Positions 51,176 through 59,280 of a stretch of 64,000 nucleotides of DNA are shown here, piece by piece (position 1 is the first letter of the stretch; every line of letters begins with the position of its first letter). The translations under genes and the position numbers were made by a program. The stretch lies in NCBI RefSeq assembly GCF_001577755.1, contig NZ_CP010776.1, positions 3,100,001-3,164,000 of the forward strand. The letters are read 5' to 3'. Origin of the DNA: Rufibacter sp. DG15C. Lineage in GTDB: Bacteria > Bacteroidota > Bacteroidia > Cytophagales > Hymenobacteraceae. The notes below the pieces were generated by a model that made no database searches, was not told where the DNA came from, and saw only the letters and a list, made by a program, of their open reading frames with translations.

Positions 51176-51961
51176 CTATCTAGGCAGCCTTACACTTAGG
51201 CCACCACTTACAAAATAGTCCGGGGCATCTTTGCTCAGGCCCAATCCGGCAGAGGCATCTATTTGTAGATTGGACAGTAGCTTGTAAGTTAAGCCGCCGT
51301 CAAGTTGGTGTTGCCATTTTTGGTCTTGCGGCTTCTGCCCGAAAAACTCTATGAAAGCACCCAGCTTTTCTGAAAGGGCCGCGCCCAACGCCACCGTGTA
51401 AATGGTTTGTCCTAAAGCTTCGTCGGGTGCCCATTCATAGCCTACATTGTACCCTAGGCTGAAATAGTCAGACAAGGTGTGTGCCAAGGAGAATCTAAAA
51501 TCAGGCACCAAATAACTAGGTTTGAACTCGCTTTTGCCGGTGCGCAAGGTTAAATGGCCAATGAACGCCATGGCCGGCAACAAACCCTTTTCCTCGCTTA
51601 TCTTAATCTTGGTGCCAACGGCCACTGGGCCCCAACCCGAAACTTTGCCCAAGCCCACCGTTGTTTCCTTTAACTGTAAATGCTCCACCAGCAAGCGCAA
51701 TTCTAAAGCCTCCAAGAGACCATAGCGGACTAAGACAGTAGGGGATAGTTTAGAGACTAACGTATAGCCTTCCTGTTTATCTACCTGTCTAAAGTACCCT
51801 GCCTCTAACTGTAAAAAACCTTTGGGTACTAGGCTGGCGGCCTCGGTCTGGTCAGGGCGGTCGGTTTCAATGGCAGTTAAGGAGTCAGCCTCTTGGGTTT
51901 GCCCAAAGGCAAGAGAATACGCTAGTAAAGTTATAAATACGGTCGTAAAAATTCTGGACAT
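51176..51961 (-). CDS. Outer-membrane protein of the MetA-pathway-of-phenol-degradation-like family
   Basis: A 261-residue exported beta-barrel protein (signal MSRIFTTVFITLLAYSLAFG). Conserved early segment ETDRPDQTEAASLVPKGFLQLEAGY and alternating strands (VRYGLLEALELRLLVEHLQL; SGWGPVAVGTKIKI; GGLTYKLLSNLQIDASAGLGL) fit the Phenol_MetA_deg-like transporter family, which is widespread in Bacteroidota with no proven cargo. I prefer the ATG at 51961 to one at 51991. It diverges from the ABM-B12 operon across a 229-base region containing operator-like sites, so both sides may answer to the same signal. Confidence 0.75.
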   Translation of the reverse strand: MSRIFTTVFITLLAYSLAFGQTQEADSLTAIETDRPDQTEAASLVPKGFLQLEAGYFRQVDKQEGYTLVSKLSPTVLVRYGLLEALELRLLVEHLQLKETTVGLGKVSGWGPVAVGTKIKISEEKGLLPAMAFIGHLTLRTGKSEFKPSYLVPDFRFSLAHTLSDYFSLGYNVGYEWAPDEALGQTIYTVALGAALSEKLGAFIEFFGQKPQDQKWQHQLDGGLTYKLLSNLQIDASAGLGLSKDAPDYFVSGGLSVRLPR

Positions 51962-52003
51962 CCTGTATGATTTAGTAATTTGATATCGCAAATAACGTAA
52001 AAA

Positions 52004-52019
52004 TTTAGATACGTCTAAA
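52004..52019. promoter_or_regulatory. Operator-like palindrome TTTAGA-N4-TCTAAA
   Basis: Perfect 6+4+6 inverted repeat TTTAGATACGTCTAAA. A second TCTAA half-site at 52036-52040 is exactly 22 bases from the first one (52014), and a TTTAG at 51971 is 33 bases from the one at 52004, i.e. multiples of 11. It lies upstream of both the outer-membrane gene and the B12 operon. The binding protein is unknown. Confidence 0.5.
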
Positions 52020-52190
52020 AATATAAATAGGTTAGTCTAATATGATTTACCCAATTTTTTCTTGCCTAAATGGAACACAGCCCGTAAATTGCTATTCTTA
52101 ATTCTCCCGCCAAGCCAGTGAAACAATAAAATAAGCGTCTTTCTGGTGGTTTTGACCTGTGGCGGGCGTTTTCGTCTTAGCCCATTCAGA

Positions 52191-52490
52191 ATGTTTATAG
52201 CACTCAGTACTTTTACTATAGCCAATGACATGGCTCCGGCCGTGAAAGAGGCCTTCGTGAACAGACCCGGTTTGGTAGAGGGAGCCCCAGGGTTCATCCG
52301 GTTACAGGTCATCTCACCCACAGACAATCCCCAAGAGATTTGGCTCATCACCCATTGGCAGGATGAGGAAAGTTACAAAACCTGGCACCACAGCCACATG
52401 TACCATGACTCGCACAGCGGCATTCCTAAAGGATTGAAACTGGTGCCCCGGTCAGCCAAAGTACGCTTCTTTGAACATATCTGTGAATAG
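52191..52490 (+). CDS. ABM-fold monooxygenase-like protein
   Basis: A 99-residue ferredoxin-like single-domain protein of the antibiotic-biosynthesis-monooxygenase (ABM) group, which includes heme-degrading and quinol oxygenases. From MFIALSTFTIANDMAPAVKEAF it shows the pattern GLVEGAPGFIRLQVISP, EIWLITHWQDEESYKTWHHS and GLKLVPRSAKVRFFEHI. The W-W pattern (THWQDEESYKTWHHS) is typical. Reaction unknown. The start at 52191 matches homologues; the frame is open to 52146 upstream. First gene of the operon with the B12-binding protein, 16 bases ahead. Confidence 0.8.
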   Translation: MFIALSTFTIANDMAPAVKEAFVNRPGLVEGAPGFIRLQVISPTDNPQEIWLITHWQDEESYKTWHHSHMYHDSHSGIPKGLKLVPRSAKVRFFEHICE

Positions 52491-52506
52491 TCAGTAAGAA
52501 GCTGGT

Positions 52507-53559
52507 ATGTCAGAGAACAGAAGAAAGTCTGCGGCCCTTCTTAAGAAACTGGAGCCTGAGTTGGTGGAGCAAACCATTGCCTTGGTCTATGCCCAGAACC
52601 CAGACATGGAAGCCCGCTACGGGCCACAGGGGAAGGAGAAGTGCAGACAGGACACCCATTACCATTTCTCTTATTTGATTGAAGCCGTAGGTTCAGGAAG
52701 CTCTGCCCTGTTCAATGACTATGTCATCTGGGCCCAGCAAGTTCTGGAGACCCGCCACCTGCCAGCCAAAGACCTGCATGCTCATCTTGTCGCCTTGAAA
52801 GATGTGATAACGCAAAATCTGCCCATTGAGCACTATGTGCTGGTGGCCAATCACCTCAACAGCGCCTTGCAGGTTTTAGAAGACAAACATGGCTTGCCCA
52901 CTGAAACGGAGTCAGCCTTGAATGAGGTAGCCGAGAAATACCTGGATTTCCTTTTAAAAGGCAAGCGCAACCAAGCCATTGAGCTAATTATGCAAGAGGT
53001 AGAGCGTGGCGTGCCGGTCAAGGATATCTATCTAGGCGTTTTTCAGCCGGTGCAGCATCAGATTGGGCGTTTGTGGCAGAAAAATAAAATAAGCGTGGCC
53101 CAAGAGCATTTTTGCACGGCCGCCACACAGTGGGCCATGTCGCAGCTATACCCGCAGGTGTTTGGGACAGAGCGCAACGGACTTAAACTAGTGTCTACCT
53201 GCGCCACTGGTGATTTGCATGAACTGGGCGTGCGCATGGTCAGTGATTTCTTTGAAATGGAAGGCTGGGACACGTATTACTTGGGCTCAAATGTTCCCGT
53301 GCCTAGTTTGCTGAGTGCACTCAGAGACCAAAAGCCTGATTTATTACTGCTTTCAGCTACCATGACGTACCACGTGCCGGCGGTGGAGGCGGCCATCCAA
53401 GCGGTGAGAGCTGCCCAAGATTTAAAAGACCTCAAAATAATGGTGGGCGGCTATCCGTTTAATACAGCAGAAGAACTCTGGCAACAGGTGGGCGCTGACG
53501 GCTACAGCAAAGACGCACAAGAAGCCTTGGTATTAGCCAAGGAGCTGCTGGAAAAATAG
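52507..53559 (+). CDS. B12-binding photoreceptor-like protein without a DNA-binding domain
   Basis: A 350-residue soluble protein. Residues about 1-135 form an unrecognised helical domain (RYGPQGKEKCRQDTHYHFSY). Residues 145-220 match the light-sensing four-helix cap of CarH/LitR: GRLWQKNKISVAQEHF holds the W-x9-E-H signature (Trp190, Glu200, His201) that covers the adenosyl group of coenzyme B12. Residues 225-345 are a Rossmann B12-binding domain with the lower-ligand motif GDLHELG (Asp236, His238, Gly241) and GGYPFN. Unlike CarH it lacks the MerR helix-turn-helix; it is closer in plan to AerR-type antirepressors. Operon with ABM and the PAS protein. Confidence 0.85.
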   Translation: MSENRRKSAALLKKLEPELVEQTIALVYAQNPDMEARYGPQGKEKCRQDTHYHFSYLIEAVGSGSSALFNDYVIWAQQVLETRHLPAKDLHAHLVALKDVITQNLPIEHYVLVANHLNSALQVLEDKHGLPTETESALNEVAEKYLDFLLKGKRNQAIELIMQEVERGVPVKDIYLGVFQPVQHQIGRLWQKNKISVAQEHFCTAATQWAMSQLYPQVFGTERNGLKLVSTCATGDLHELGVRMVSDFFEMEGWDTYYLGSNVPVPSLLSALRDQKPDLLLLSATMTYHVPAVEAAIQAVRAAQDLKDLKIMVGGYPFNTAEELWQQVGADGYSKDAQEALVLAKELLEK

Positions 53560-53574
53560 AAGGTAAAGGAGGAG

Positions 53575-54087
53575 TTGTTGGAAAAAAGAGGCGGAATGGT
53601 GTGGCGGTGCACCTTAGAGGGAAGAGTGAGAGAAATTGTCTCCTCAGATTTCCCCGATGTACTTAACAAACCAGAGGGTAAATCTTTCCTAGATCTGCTC
53701 AACCAGACTTCTAAGGCTTTAGCCACCGCGTGGTTTCAGAAATTTCCTGCCCAAACCAGCCTGCTGCCCAACATAAGGTTGGCCAATGACCCAACCGGGC
53801 AAGTCTTTACCCTAGGTCTCACACAGGTCAAGTCTGAGATATGGCTGTTTTGGACCACCTCATCACCGGTTATATCTGCGCCACCCACTCTTTCTGGCGC
53901 TTTATCCAAAGAAGGTGAAGAAGAAAACGCTCTAGCCAACAACGTCTGGGAGCAAGACACGCAGCAAACTGACCTCCTAAATGAACTAAGCCGTGTGAAC
54001 AATGAGCTGGTGAATGCCCGTCGTGAGCTCATCAAGCAGAACATTGAGCTGCACCGCATGCACCAGAAACTAGGCAAGAAAAACTAA
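53575..54087 (+). CDS. PAS-like sensor with a terminal coiled coil and no output domain
   Basis: Read from the TTG at 53575 it is 170 residues; an ATG at 53596 (MVWRCTLEGRVREI) gives 163, and a GGAGG sits just ahead of the TTG. The first about 100 residues look like a PAS fold (GMVWRCTLEGRVREIVSS; QVFTLGLTQVKSEIWLFWT). After a low-complexity linker comes a long helix LLNELSRVNNELVNARRELI, then KQNIELHRMHQKLG, the signalling helix that normally leads into a histidine kinase. The protein ends there with KKN. It follows the B12 protein by 15 bases, so the two are a likely sensor pair. Function of a PAS-coil without effector is unknown. Confidence 0.65.
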   Translation: MLEKRGGMVWRCTLEGRVREIVSSDFPDVLNKPEGKSFLDLLNQTSKALATAWFQKFPAQTSLLPNIRLANDPTGQVFTLGLTQVKSEIWLFWTTSSPVISAPPTLSGALSKEGEEENALANNVWEQDTQQTDLLNELSRVNNELVNARRELIKQNIELHRMHQKLGKKN

Positions 54088-54094
54088 CCTAAAG

Positions 54095-54134
54095 CCGTTT
54101 TTGAGCTGTTTTCTGGAAATTAGCCCAAAAATGG
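54095..54134. repeat. Dispersed palindrome copy 19
   Basis: Arms CCGTTTTTGAGCTGTTTTC and GGAAATTAGCCCAAAAATGG; seven bases after the PAS-protein stop, between convergent genes. Confidence 0.8.
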
Positions 54135-54182
54135 CTTTAAGATATAGGTGGTGGTTAGTTGCGCTGTAGGCTAGTTCCTTAT

Positions 54183-54596
54183 TTATAAGCCCCGGTCATT
54201 CAGAATCCTCAAAACTTTTCTGCGCATGTAAAAGAGCCGTCCGGTCATTACCCCAAAAAGGATGGCATAGGTAAAGGCCGAGAGCATATCGCCGTGAATC
54301 CAGTGGCCAAAGACCCATTTCTTGCTAAACGTGAACACAAGGTAGCAAAGCAAGGTAAGGACGCTGATTCGGTCAAACCGGGCAATGATTTTACTGCTTT
54401 CCTCTTGCCACTCAATAGTAGAAAGGTTGCCCACCAGCAGACCAATCGCTTCGCCTAACACAAGCCCACCAGAGGCCAGTAAAAAGCTAATGTGCTGGGT
54501 ATAGACGTGGTACCCCACCAGCAATAGCATCAAGGTAGAGATACAGGTGAACATGAAAAGCCGCATGAGCAGTTTGCGGTGCAGGTGTCTATACAT
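54183..54596 (-). CDS. Small four-helix membrane protein, unknown
   Basis: A 137-residue protein I do not recognise. Four hydrophobic segments are visible: LFMFTCISTLMLLLVGYHVYT, ISFLLASGGLVLGEAIGLLVG, ISVLTLLCYLVFTFSKKW and AFTYAILFGVMTGRLFYM, with basic ends (MYRHLHRKLLMR and MRRKVLRILNDRG), so it is an inner-membrane protein. No catalytic motif is seen. Single gene, flanked by palindromes on both sides. Confidence 0.6.
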   Translation of the reverse strand: MYRHLHRKLLMRLFMFTCISTLMLLLVGYHVYTQHISFLLASGGLVLGEAIGLLVGNLSTIEWQEESSKIIARFDRISVLTLLCYLVFTFSKKWVFGHWIHGDMLSAFTYAILFGVMTGRLFYMRRKVLRILNDRGL

Positions 54597-54629
54597 GAAA
54601 GCGTAGGCTAAGAGAAGAAGGGGAGGCCT

Positions 54630-54668
54630 CCGTTTTTAGCCTGATTTCTGGGAAAGAAGCAAAAAACG
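54630..54668. repeat. Dispersed palindrome copy 20
   Basis: Arms CCGTTTTTAGCCTGATTTC and GGAAAGAAGCAAAAAACG; 28 bases past the TPR stop on the minus strand. Confidence 0.7.
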
Positions 54669-54696
54669 CGAAAATAGTATGCATGCCAACTAAATT

Positions 54697-55035
54697 TTAG
54701 TCATCTTCGTAATCCAAACCCATCATCTTGTTGTACGCCCCTTGGAGCTCAGAGAAGGCGTGCATCTGGCCTTGCTGGCGGCTTACCTGCATACCTTTCT
54801 GGTAAGCCTGCTGTGCCAGGTTGGGTTCGTCTAACTGTAAGTAGAGGCTGGCTACATGGTAATACGTGCCCACATAGTCTGGGTGCTCGGCCAGTAATTT
54901 CTCGTAGAAAAAACGGGCTTTCTCTACGTCAAACGCGCGGTATTCCGTAGCGATGGCGTAAAGCGTGAACGGATCCTGCGGGTCATCCTGGTAAAAGGCC
55001 AGGAGTTGAGCCAATCTGCTGTTAGACGTTTCCAT
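54697..55035 (-). CDS. Small TPR protein
   Basis: A 112-residue cytoplasmic protein with about three TPR helices pairs: FALYAIATEYRAFD-like DPFTLYAIATEYRAFDVE, KARFFYEKLLAEHPDYVGTY and LAQQAYQKGMQVSRQQG. No signal peptide. Probable scaffold or adaptor of unknown partner. It is divergent from etfB, 63 bases apart, with a TAAATTTG -7 element between. Confidence 0.75.
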   Translation of the reverse strand: METSNSRLAQLLAFYQDDPQDPFTLYAIATEYRAFDVEKARFFYEKLLAEHPDYVGTYYHVASLYLQLDEPNLAQQAYQKGMQVSRQQGQMHAFSELQGAYNKMMGLDYEDD

Positions 55036-55063
55036 TTGATGAATTATTCCTTTAAATTGCCCA

Positions 55064-55071
55064 CAAATTTA
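55064..55071 (-). promoter_or_regulatory. -7 element for the small TPR gene
   Basis: Minus-strand TAAATTTG matches TAnnTTTG, 28 bases before the ATG at 55035. No clear -33 motif. Confidence 0.35.
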
Positions 55072-55098
55072 ATGTAAAATCCACTAACCTTAAGTGAG

Positions 55099-55836
55099 AT
55101 GAAATTCTTAGTTTGCATTAGTAACGTACCAGACACCACCACCAAAATTACTTTCACGCCAGACGGGAAGGAGTTTAACACGGCCGGTGTTCAATTCGTG
55201 ATCAACCCATATGATGAGTACGCGCTTACCCGCGCCATTGAGCTGAAAGAAGCTCTGGGTGGAACCGTTACCGTTTTAAACGTAGGCGAGGCTGACGCCG
55301 AACCAAATATCCGCAAGGCCCTGGCCATTGGCGCCGATGACGCCATTAGAGTAAACATCAAACCAACCGACGCTTTCCTTGTTTCTACTCAGATAGCCCA
55401 CTACGCCAAAGAAGGCGGGTATGACCTTATCTTGATGGGCCGCGAGTCTATTGACTACAACGGTTTTCAGGTGCACGGCATGGTAGGCGAGCTGTTGGGC
55501 ATCCCCACCATTGCCCCGGCTATTAAACTGGACATCAACGGCACCACGGCTACCGTGGAGCGTGAGATTGAAGGTGGCAAGGAAATCATTGAAGTTAACC
55601 TTCCAATAGTGGTGAGCGCGCAGCAGCCCATGACGGAGCCTAGAATCCCGAACATGCGCGGTATCATGACCGCCCGTACCAAGCCTTTGCAGGTGGTAGA
55701 AGCGGTGGGACAAGAGACCAAGACGCAGGTGCAAGGCTACCAGTTGCCACCAGCCAAATCTGGCGTGAAGATGATTGACGCAGAGAATGCCGGTGACTTG
55801 ATTAAATTATTACGTAACGAAGCTAAAGTTCTATAA
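55099..55836 (+). CDS. etfB: Electron transfer flavoprotein, beta subunit
   Basis: Forms a heterodimer with EtfA that shuttles electrons from acyl-CoA dehydrogenases to the quinone pool. The 245-residue protein has the N-terminal KFLVCISNVPDTTTKITF, GVQFVINPYDEYALTRAIEL, a nucleotide-binding Rossmann region (DLILMGRESIDYNGFQVHGM) and the EtfB signature segment IVVSAQQPMTEPRIPNMRGI. AMP binding is expected. etfA begins two bases after its stop codon. Confidence 0.95.
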   Translation: MKFLVCISNVPDTTTKITFTPDGKEFNTAGVQFVINPYDEYALTRAIELKEALGGTVTVLNVGEADAEPNIRKALAIGADDAIRVNIKPTDAFLVSTQIAHYAKEGGYDLILMGRESIDYNGFQVHGMVGELLGIPTIAPAIKLDINGTTATVEREIEGGKEIIEVNLPIVVSAQQPMTEPRIPNMRGIMTARTKPLQVVEAVGQETKTQVQGYQLPPAKSGVKMIDAENAGDLIKLLRNEAKVL

Positions 55837-55838
55837 GC

Positions 55839-56813
55839 ATGTCAGTTTTAGTAGTGATAGAATGCGCGAACGGCGAAGTAAAGAAGTCTTCTTTGGAAGC
55901 AGCTTCGTACGGGAGCAAAGTAGCGTCTACCTTAGGCACCACCGCTACGGCGGTGGCCATTGGTGACGTACAGGCCAATGCATTGACTTCTTTAGGGGAG
56001 CAAGGCATTACCAAGGTGTTATTAGACAATGACAGCCGCTTGACCAATTTTGTGGGTGCTGCCTATGTAAAAGTAATTTCTGCCGCCGCTGCCCAGGAAA
56101 ACAGCAGCGTGATCATCTTGTCTAACTCCAACATTGGCGCCGCCATTGGCTCAAGATTGGCCGTGCAGTTGGGAGCTTCTTTGGCCACCAACGTGGTAGA
56201 CTACCCTGAGATTTCTGGTTCTACTTTTAAAGTGCGCCGCGGGGTATTCTCTGGCAAGGCGTTCTCTGACGTAGAATTGACCTCAGACAAGAAGATCATC
56301 CTGGTTAAGAAAAATGCAGTAGACATTGAAACTACGGCCGGTGGTACTGCCACGGTTGAGAATTTCTCTGCTTCTTTAACAGATGCTGACTTTGCCGCTG
56401 CTCCAAAAGAAACCATCAAACAGTCTGGTGACATCTTGTTAACCGAGGCAGATCTGGTAGTTTCTGGTGGTAGAGGCTTGAAAGGCCCTGAGAACTGGTT
56501 TTTAATTGAAGATTTAGCAAAAGCCTTAGGTGCCGCTACTGCCTGCTCTAAACCAGTGGCAGATGTGGGCTGGAGACCTCACCATGAGCACGTTGGCCAG
56601 ACAGGTATCACCGTGAGCCCCAACTTATACATTGCCGTGGGCATCTCTGGCGCCATCCAACACTTGGCAGGGGTTAACTCTTCTAAAGTAATTGTCGTTA
56701 TCAATAAAGATCCAGAAGCTCCGTTCTTCAAAGCCGCCGATTACGGTATTGTTGGAGACGCTACTGAGATTGTTCCAAAATTGATAGAAGCTGCCAAAGC
56801 TTTAGACAAATAG
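55839..56813 (+). CDS. etfA: Electron transfer flavoprotein, alpha subunit
   Basis: FAD-binding half of ETF. The 324 residues have the N-terminal EtfA domain and the C-terminal FAD domain with [56 protein letters not shown], all characteristic. Conserved Arg ([13 protein letters not shown]) and Ser/Thr near the flavin are present. Directly behind etfB; the BFN gene follows by 10 bases, so one operon is likely. Confidence 0.95.
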   Translation: MSVLVVIECANGEVKKSSLEAASYGSKVASTLGTTATAVAIGDVQANALTSLGEQGITKVLLDNDSRLTNFVGAAYVKVISAAAAQENSSVIILSNSNIGAAIGSRLAVQLGASLATNVVDYPEISGSTFKVRRGVFSGKAFSDVELTSDKKIILVKKNAVDIETTAGGTATVENFSASLTDADFAAAPKETIKQSGDILLTEADLVVSGGRGLKGPENWFLIEDLAKALGAATACSKPVADVGWRPHHEHVGQTGITVSPNLYIAVGISGAIQHLAGVNSSKVIVVINKDPEAPFFKAADYGIVGDATEIVPKLIEAAKALDK

Positions 56814-56823
56814 AAGAGATATT

Positions 56824-57447
56824 GTGAAGAAAATTGAGCTAGAGATTCTGGGTTTGTCCTCCAGCCAGTCACAATCAGGGTCGTTTGCCTTGGTGCTGGG
56901 GGAGAAAGACGGAAGCCGCCGGTTGCCCATCATCATTGGTATGTTTGAGGCGCAGTCCATTGCCATACAGATAGAGAAGATCAATCCTACCCGTCCGTTG
57001 ACGCATGATCTGTTCAAGACCTTCGCCCTGCAAATGGACGTGTCTGTGCAGGAGATCATGATCTCTGACCTAAAGGAAGGGGTGTTTTTCTCCAAGATTG
57101 TCTGCCACGCCGGAGAAAAGGAGTTTGAACTGGACGCCCGTCCCTCAGATGCCATCGCCATTGGACTGCGGTTTGGAGTGCCTATTTACACGGTTGAATC
57201 TGTACTTTCTGAGGCCGGCATCATCTTGAGTGATCTGGACGAAGAGGAGGACGAAGACGAGGAAACCGACGAAATCCAAACTTCGGCCTCTAAAGAAAGC
57301 AGTGCTTCTGCTAGTTCTTCTTCTAGCAAGGCTAAACTCACAGAGGTGTCTGTGGATGAGCTGAACAAGATGCTGAATGAGGCCCTGGAAAAGGAGGACT
57401 ATGAAAAGGCTGCCAAAATACGCGATGAGTTGAACAAGCGGAATTAA
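56824..57447 (+). CDS. Bifunctional nuclease-domain (DUF151) protein with a UVR motif
   Basis: A 207-residue protein starting with a GTG. Residues 1-140 are the BFN/DUF151 domain (VLGEKDGSRRLPIIIGMFEAQSIA; LDARPSDAIAIGLRFGVPIYT), a family with reported RNase/DNase activity in plants and bacteria of uncertain role. An acidic and then a Ser-rich linker (SSASASSSSSKAKL) leads to a C-terminal UvrB/UvrC-like (UVR) helix pair (LNKMLNEALEKEDYEKAAKI). This BFN + UVR combination is common in Bacteroidota. It is the third gene of the etf operon and ends at a terminator. Confidence 0.85.
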   Translation: MKKIELEILGLSSSQSQSGSFALVLGEKDGSRRLPIIIGMFEAQSIAIQIEKINPTRPLTHDLFKTFALQMDVSVQEIMISDLKEGVFFSKIVCHAGEKEFELDARPSDAIAIGLRFGVPIYTVESVLSEAGIILSDLDEEEDEDEETDEIQTSASKESSASASSSSSKAKLTEVSVDELNKMLNEALEKEDYEKAAKIRDELNKRN

Positions 57448-57465
57448 GCTTAAAATATTAAATAC

Positions 57466-57499
57466 AAAAAATGCCCAGAAGTGATTCTGGGCATTTTTT
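57466..57499 (+). terminator. Terminator of the etf operon
   Basis: AAAAAATGCCCAGAA / TTCTGGGCATTTTTT with a four-base loop GTGA, 19 bases past the stop. Confidence 0.85.
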
Positions 57500-57534
57500 G
57501 TATACAACTCAAAAGGATTGATTAAAAATAGAAA

Positions 57535-57580
57535 GCTTCGTTTTTGGCCTTATTTCTAGAAAAGGGATCAAAAACGAAGC
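57535..57580. repeat. Dispersed palindrome copy 21
   Basis: Outer arms GCTTCGTTTTTGGCCTTATT and GATCAAAAACGAAGC; extended perfect outer stem GCTTCG/CGAAGC. Between convergent genes, after the etf terminator. Confidence 0.75.
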
Positions 57581-57604
57581 ATTTAAAAGTAGGTGGGCAA
57601 TTGG

Positions 57605-58405
57605 TTATTCGTTGCTTTGGCGTTCTTCTTCCTGGCGCTCGTCCTCTTCAATCTGCTCCACTTTTTTGGCATCGCGCATTAAGCGGTTGGAGAAGATAAA
57701 GTCGTTGAGCTCGCGTACCTTGGTGTCCATGATCTCAGAACTGTGGCCTTCCCAGAGTTTCTTGCCCTGGTACATAAACATCACCTTGTCCCCATATTCC
57801 AGCACGGAGTTCATGTCGTGGGTCACTACAATGGTGGTGATGTCATACTCTACCGTAATCTCCTTGATCAATTCATCAATTTTAATGGCGGTTAGCGGGT
57901 CAAGACCGGAGTTGGGCTCATCACAGAAAAGGTAGGTACAGTGCGGGGCAATGGCACGGGCAATACCCACGCGTTTCTTCATACCGCCGCTCAGTTCAGA
58001 AGGCATTAATTTGCCAGCGTTCTCCAGGCCAACGCGTTTAAGACAGAATTCTACGCGATCTCTGCGTTCGGAACGGTCCATGTCGGTAAGCATCTTGAGC
58101 GGGAATTCCACGTTCTCGTTCACGTTCATGGAGTCAAACAGGGCGCTTCCTTGAAAGAGCATCCCAATCTTACGGCGTATCTCTTGGCGTATGTCCAGTT
58201 TGTTGTTGGTAAAAACGCGTCCATCATAGGTGATGCTGCCCACGTCTGGCTTCACCAGGCCCACAATGCATTTGAGTAGCACGCTTTTACCGGTACCACT
58301 GGCGCCTAAGAGCATGTTCATCTTGCCAGACTCAAAGACACCGCTAATGCCTTCCAGCACTTTTTTGCCATTGAAGGTCTTGTGGATGTTATGTATTTCA
58401 ATCAT
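57605..58405 (-). CDS. Lipid-transport ABC ATPase (MlaF-like)
   Basis: Cytoplasmic ATPase of the Mla/MCE-type phospholipid importer or exporter at the inner membrane. The 266-residue protein has Walker A GASGTGKSVLLKC, signature LSGGMKKRVGIARA, Walker B YLFCDEPNSGLDPL and H-loop VVTHDMNSVLEYGD. A charged C-terminal tail (EEDERQEEERQSNE) extends past the usual MlaF end. The permease gene is 38 bases upstream. The MCE substrate-binding protein (MlaD type) is not in the window, although it often follows in this group. Confidence 0.9.
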   Translation of the reverse strand: MIEIHNIHKTFNGKKVLEGISGVFESGKMNMLLGASGTGKSVLLKCIVGLVKPDVGSITYDGRVFTNNKLDIRQEIRRKIGMLFQGSALFDSMNVNENVEFPLKMLTDMDRSERRDRVEFCLKRVGLENAGKLMPSELSGGMKKRVGIARAIAPHCTYLFCDEPNSGLDPLTAIKIDELIKEITVEYDITTIVVTHDMNSVLEYGDKVMFMYQGKKLWEGHSSEIMDTKVRELNDFIFSNRLMRDAKKVEQIEEDERQEEERQSNE

Positions 58406-58443
58406 GTGATTCAGTTGAAGAAGTGAGGCCTCTAGTCTATGCT

Positions 58444-59172
58444 TTAAAGCAGCACTTGAGCGCAGACATAATCTGCAATTAATAAGGCAATCACGCTGTT
58501 GGTCACGGCTTTGGTACTGGATTCACCTACCTCTAAGGCCCCGCCAGTGGTAAAGTACCCTTTGTAAGAGGAGATGGAGGCAATCAGAAAGGCAAAGACT
58601 ACAGACTTAATCAACGCGAAGGTGATGTTGTACGGGATAAAGGCCGTTCTAAGCCCTGTGATGTATTCCTGACCTGTTAGGGTGTTAGTTAAAGTACCAG
58701 CCACATATCCGCCCAAGATGGAAAGAAACATGGCAATGACCACCAGCATAGGAAACACCAGAATAGAGGCAATAATCTTGGGTAGCACCAGGTAAGAGGT
58801 AGAGTTGATGCCCATCACTTCCAATGCATCTACCTGCTCGGTGATCTTCATGGTGCCCAGGCCGCCCGCAATGTTAGAACCTACCTTGCCCGCCAACACA
58901 ATGGACGTGATGGTAGGTGCCATTTCCAGGATGGTCATCTCCCGGACCATAAAGCCAATGGTAGACTTAGGGATGAGTGCGCTGGTCAGGTTATAGGAGA
59001 TTTGCACACAGGTAACCGCGCCAATGAACGTGGAGACCACGGCCACAATAAAGATAGAGTCAATGCCAATCAAGATGGCTTCGTCAATGGTTCGTTTAAA
59101 GAGAATTTTAGGAGATTCACCGCGCCTGAAGAGCGAGCCTAAAAAGAGGAGGTATGCACCAAAGTTTTTCAT
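58444..59172 (-). CDS. MlaE-family lipid-transport permease
   Basis: Inner-membrane permease partner of the ATPase at 57605. The 242-residue protein (from MKNFGAYLLFLGSLF) has the MlaE pattern: a first amphipathic/hydrophobic region, then FIVAVVSTFIGAVTCVQISYNL, VREMTILEMAPTITSIVLAG, KVGSNIAGGLGTMKITEQVDALEVMGIN (the coupling helix region), YLVLPKIIASILVFPMLVV and the C-terminal helices. An in-frame ATG at 59208 exists but homologues start here. It diverges from a short-chain dehydrogenase at 59281. Confidence 0.9.
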   Translation of the reverse strand: MKNFGAYLLFLGSLFRRGESPKILFKRTIDEAILIGIDSIFIVAVVSTFIGAVTCVQISYNLTSALIPKSTIGFMVREMTILEMAPTITSIVLAGKVGSNIAGGLGTMKITEQVDALEVMGINSTSYLVLPKIIASILVFPMLVVIAMFLSILGGYVAGTLTNTLTGQEYITGLRTAFIPYNITFALIKSVVFAFLIASISSYKGYFTTGGALEVGESSTKAVTNSVIALLIADYVCAQVLL

Positions 59173-59280
59173 GAATGGGAGCGTAGGCCGTAGAGTGTAC
59201 TGCCCCAACCAGAGCAGAAATAGGCACTTCTTGTTTTCAAATGCCTATATTACGTTGAAATAAGATAAAACATCTATCCC

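Noticed and set aside
52037-52351. Open frame on the minus strand over the ABM gene and its leader
   Set aside because: The plus-strand ABM protein has clear family features; the opposite frame has none.
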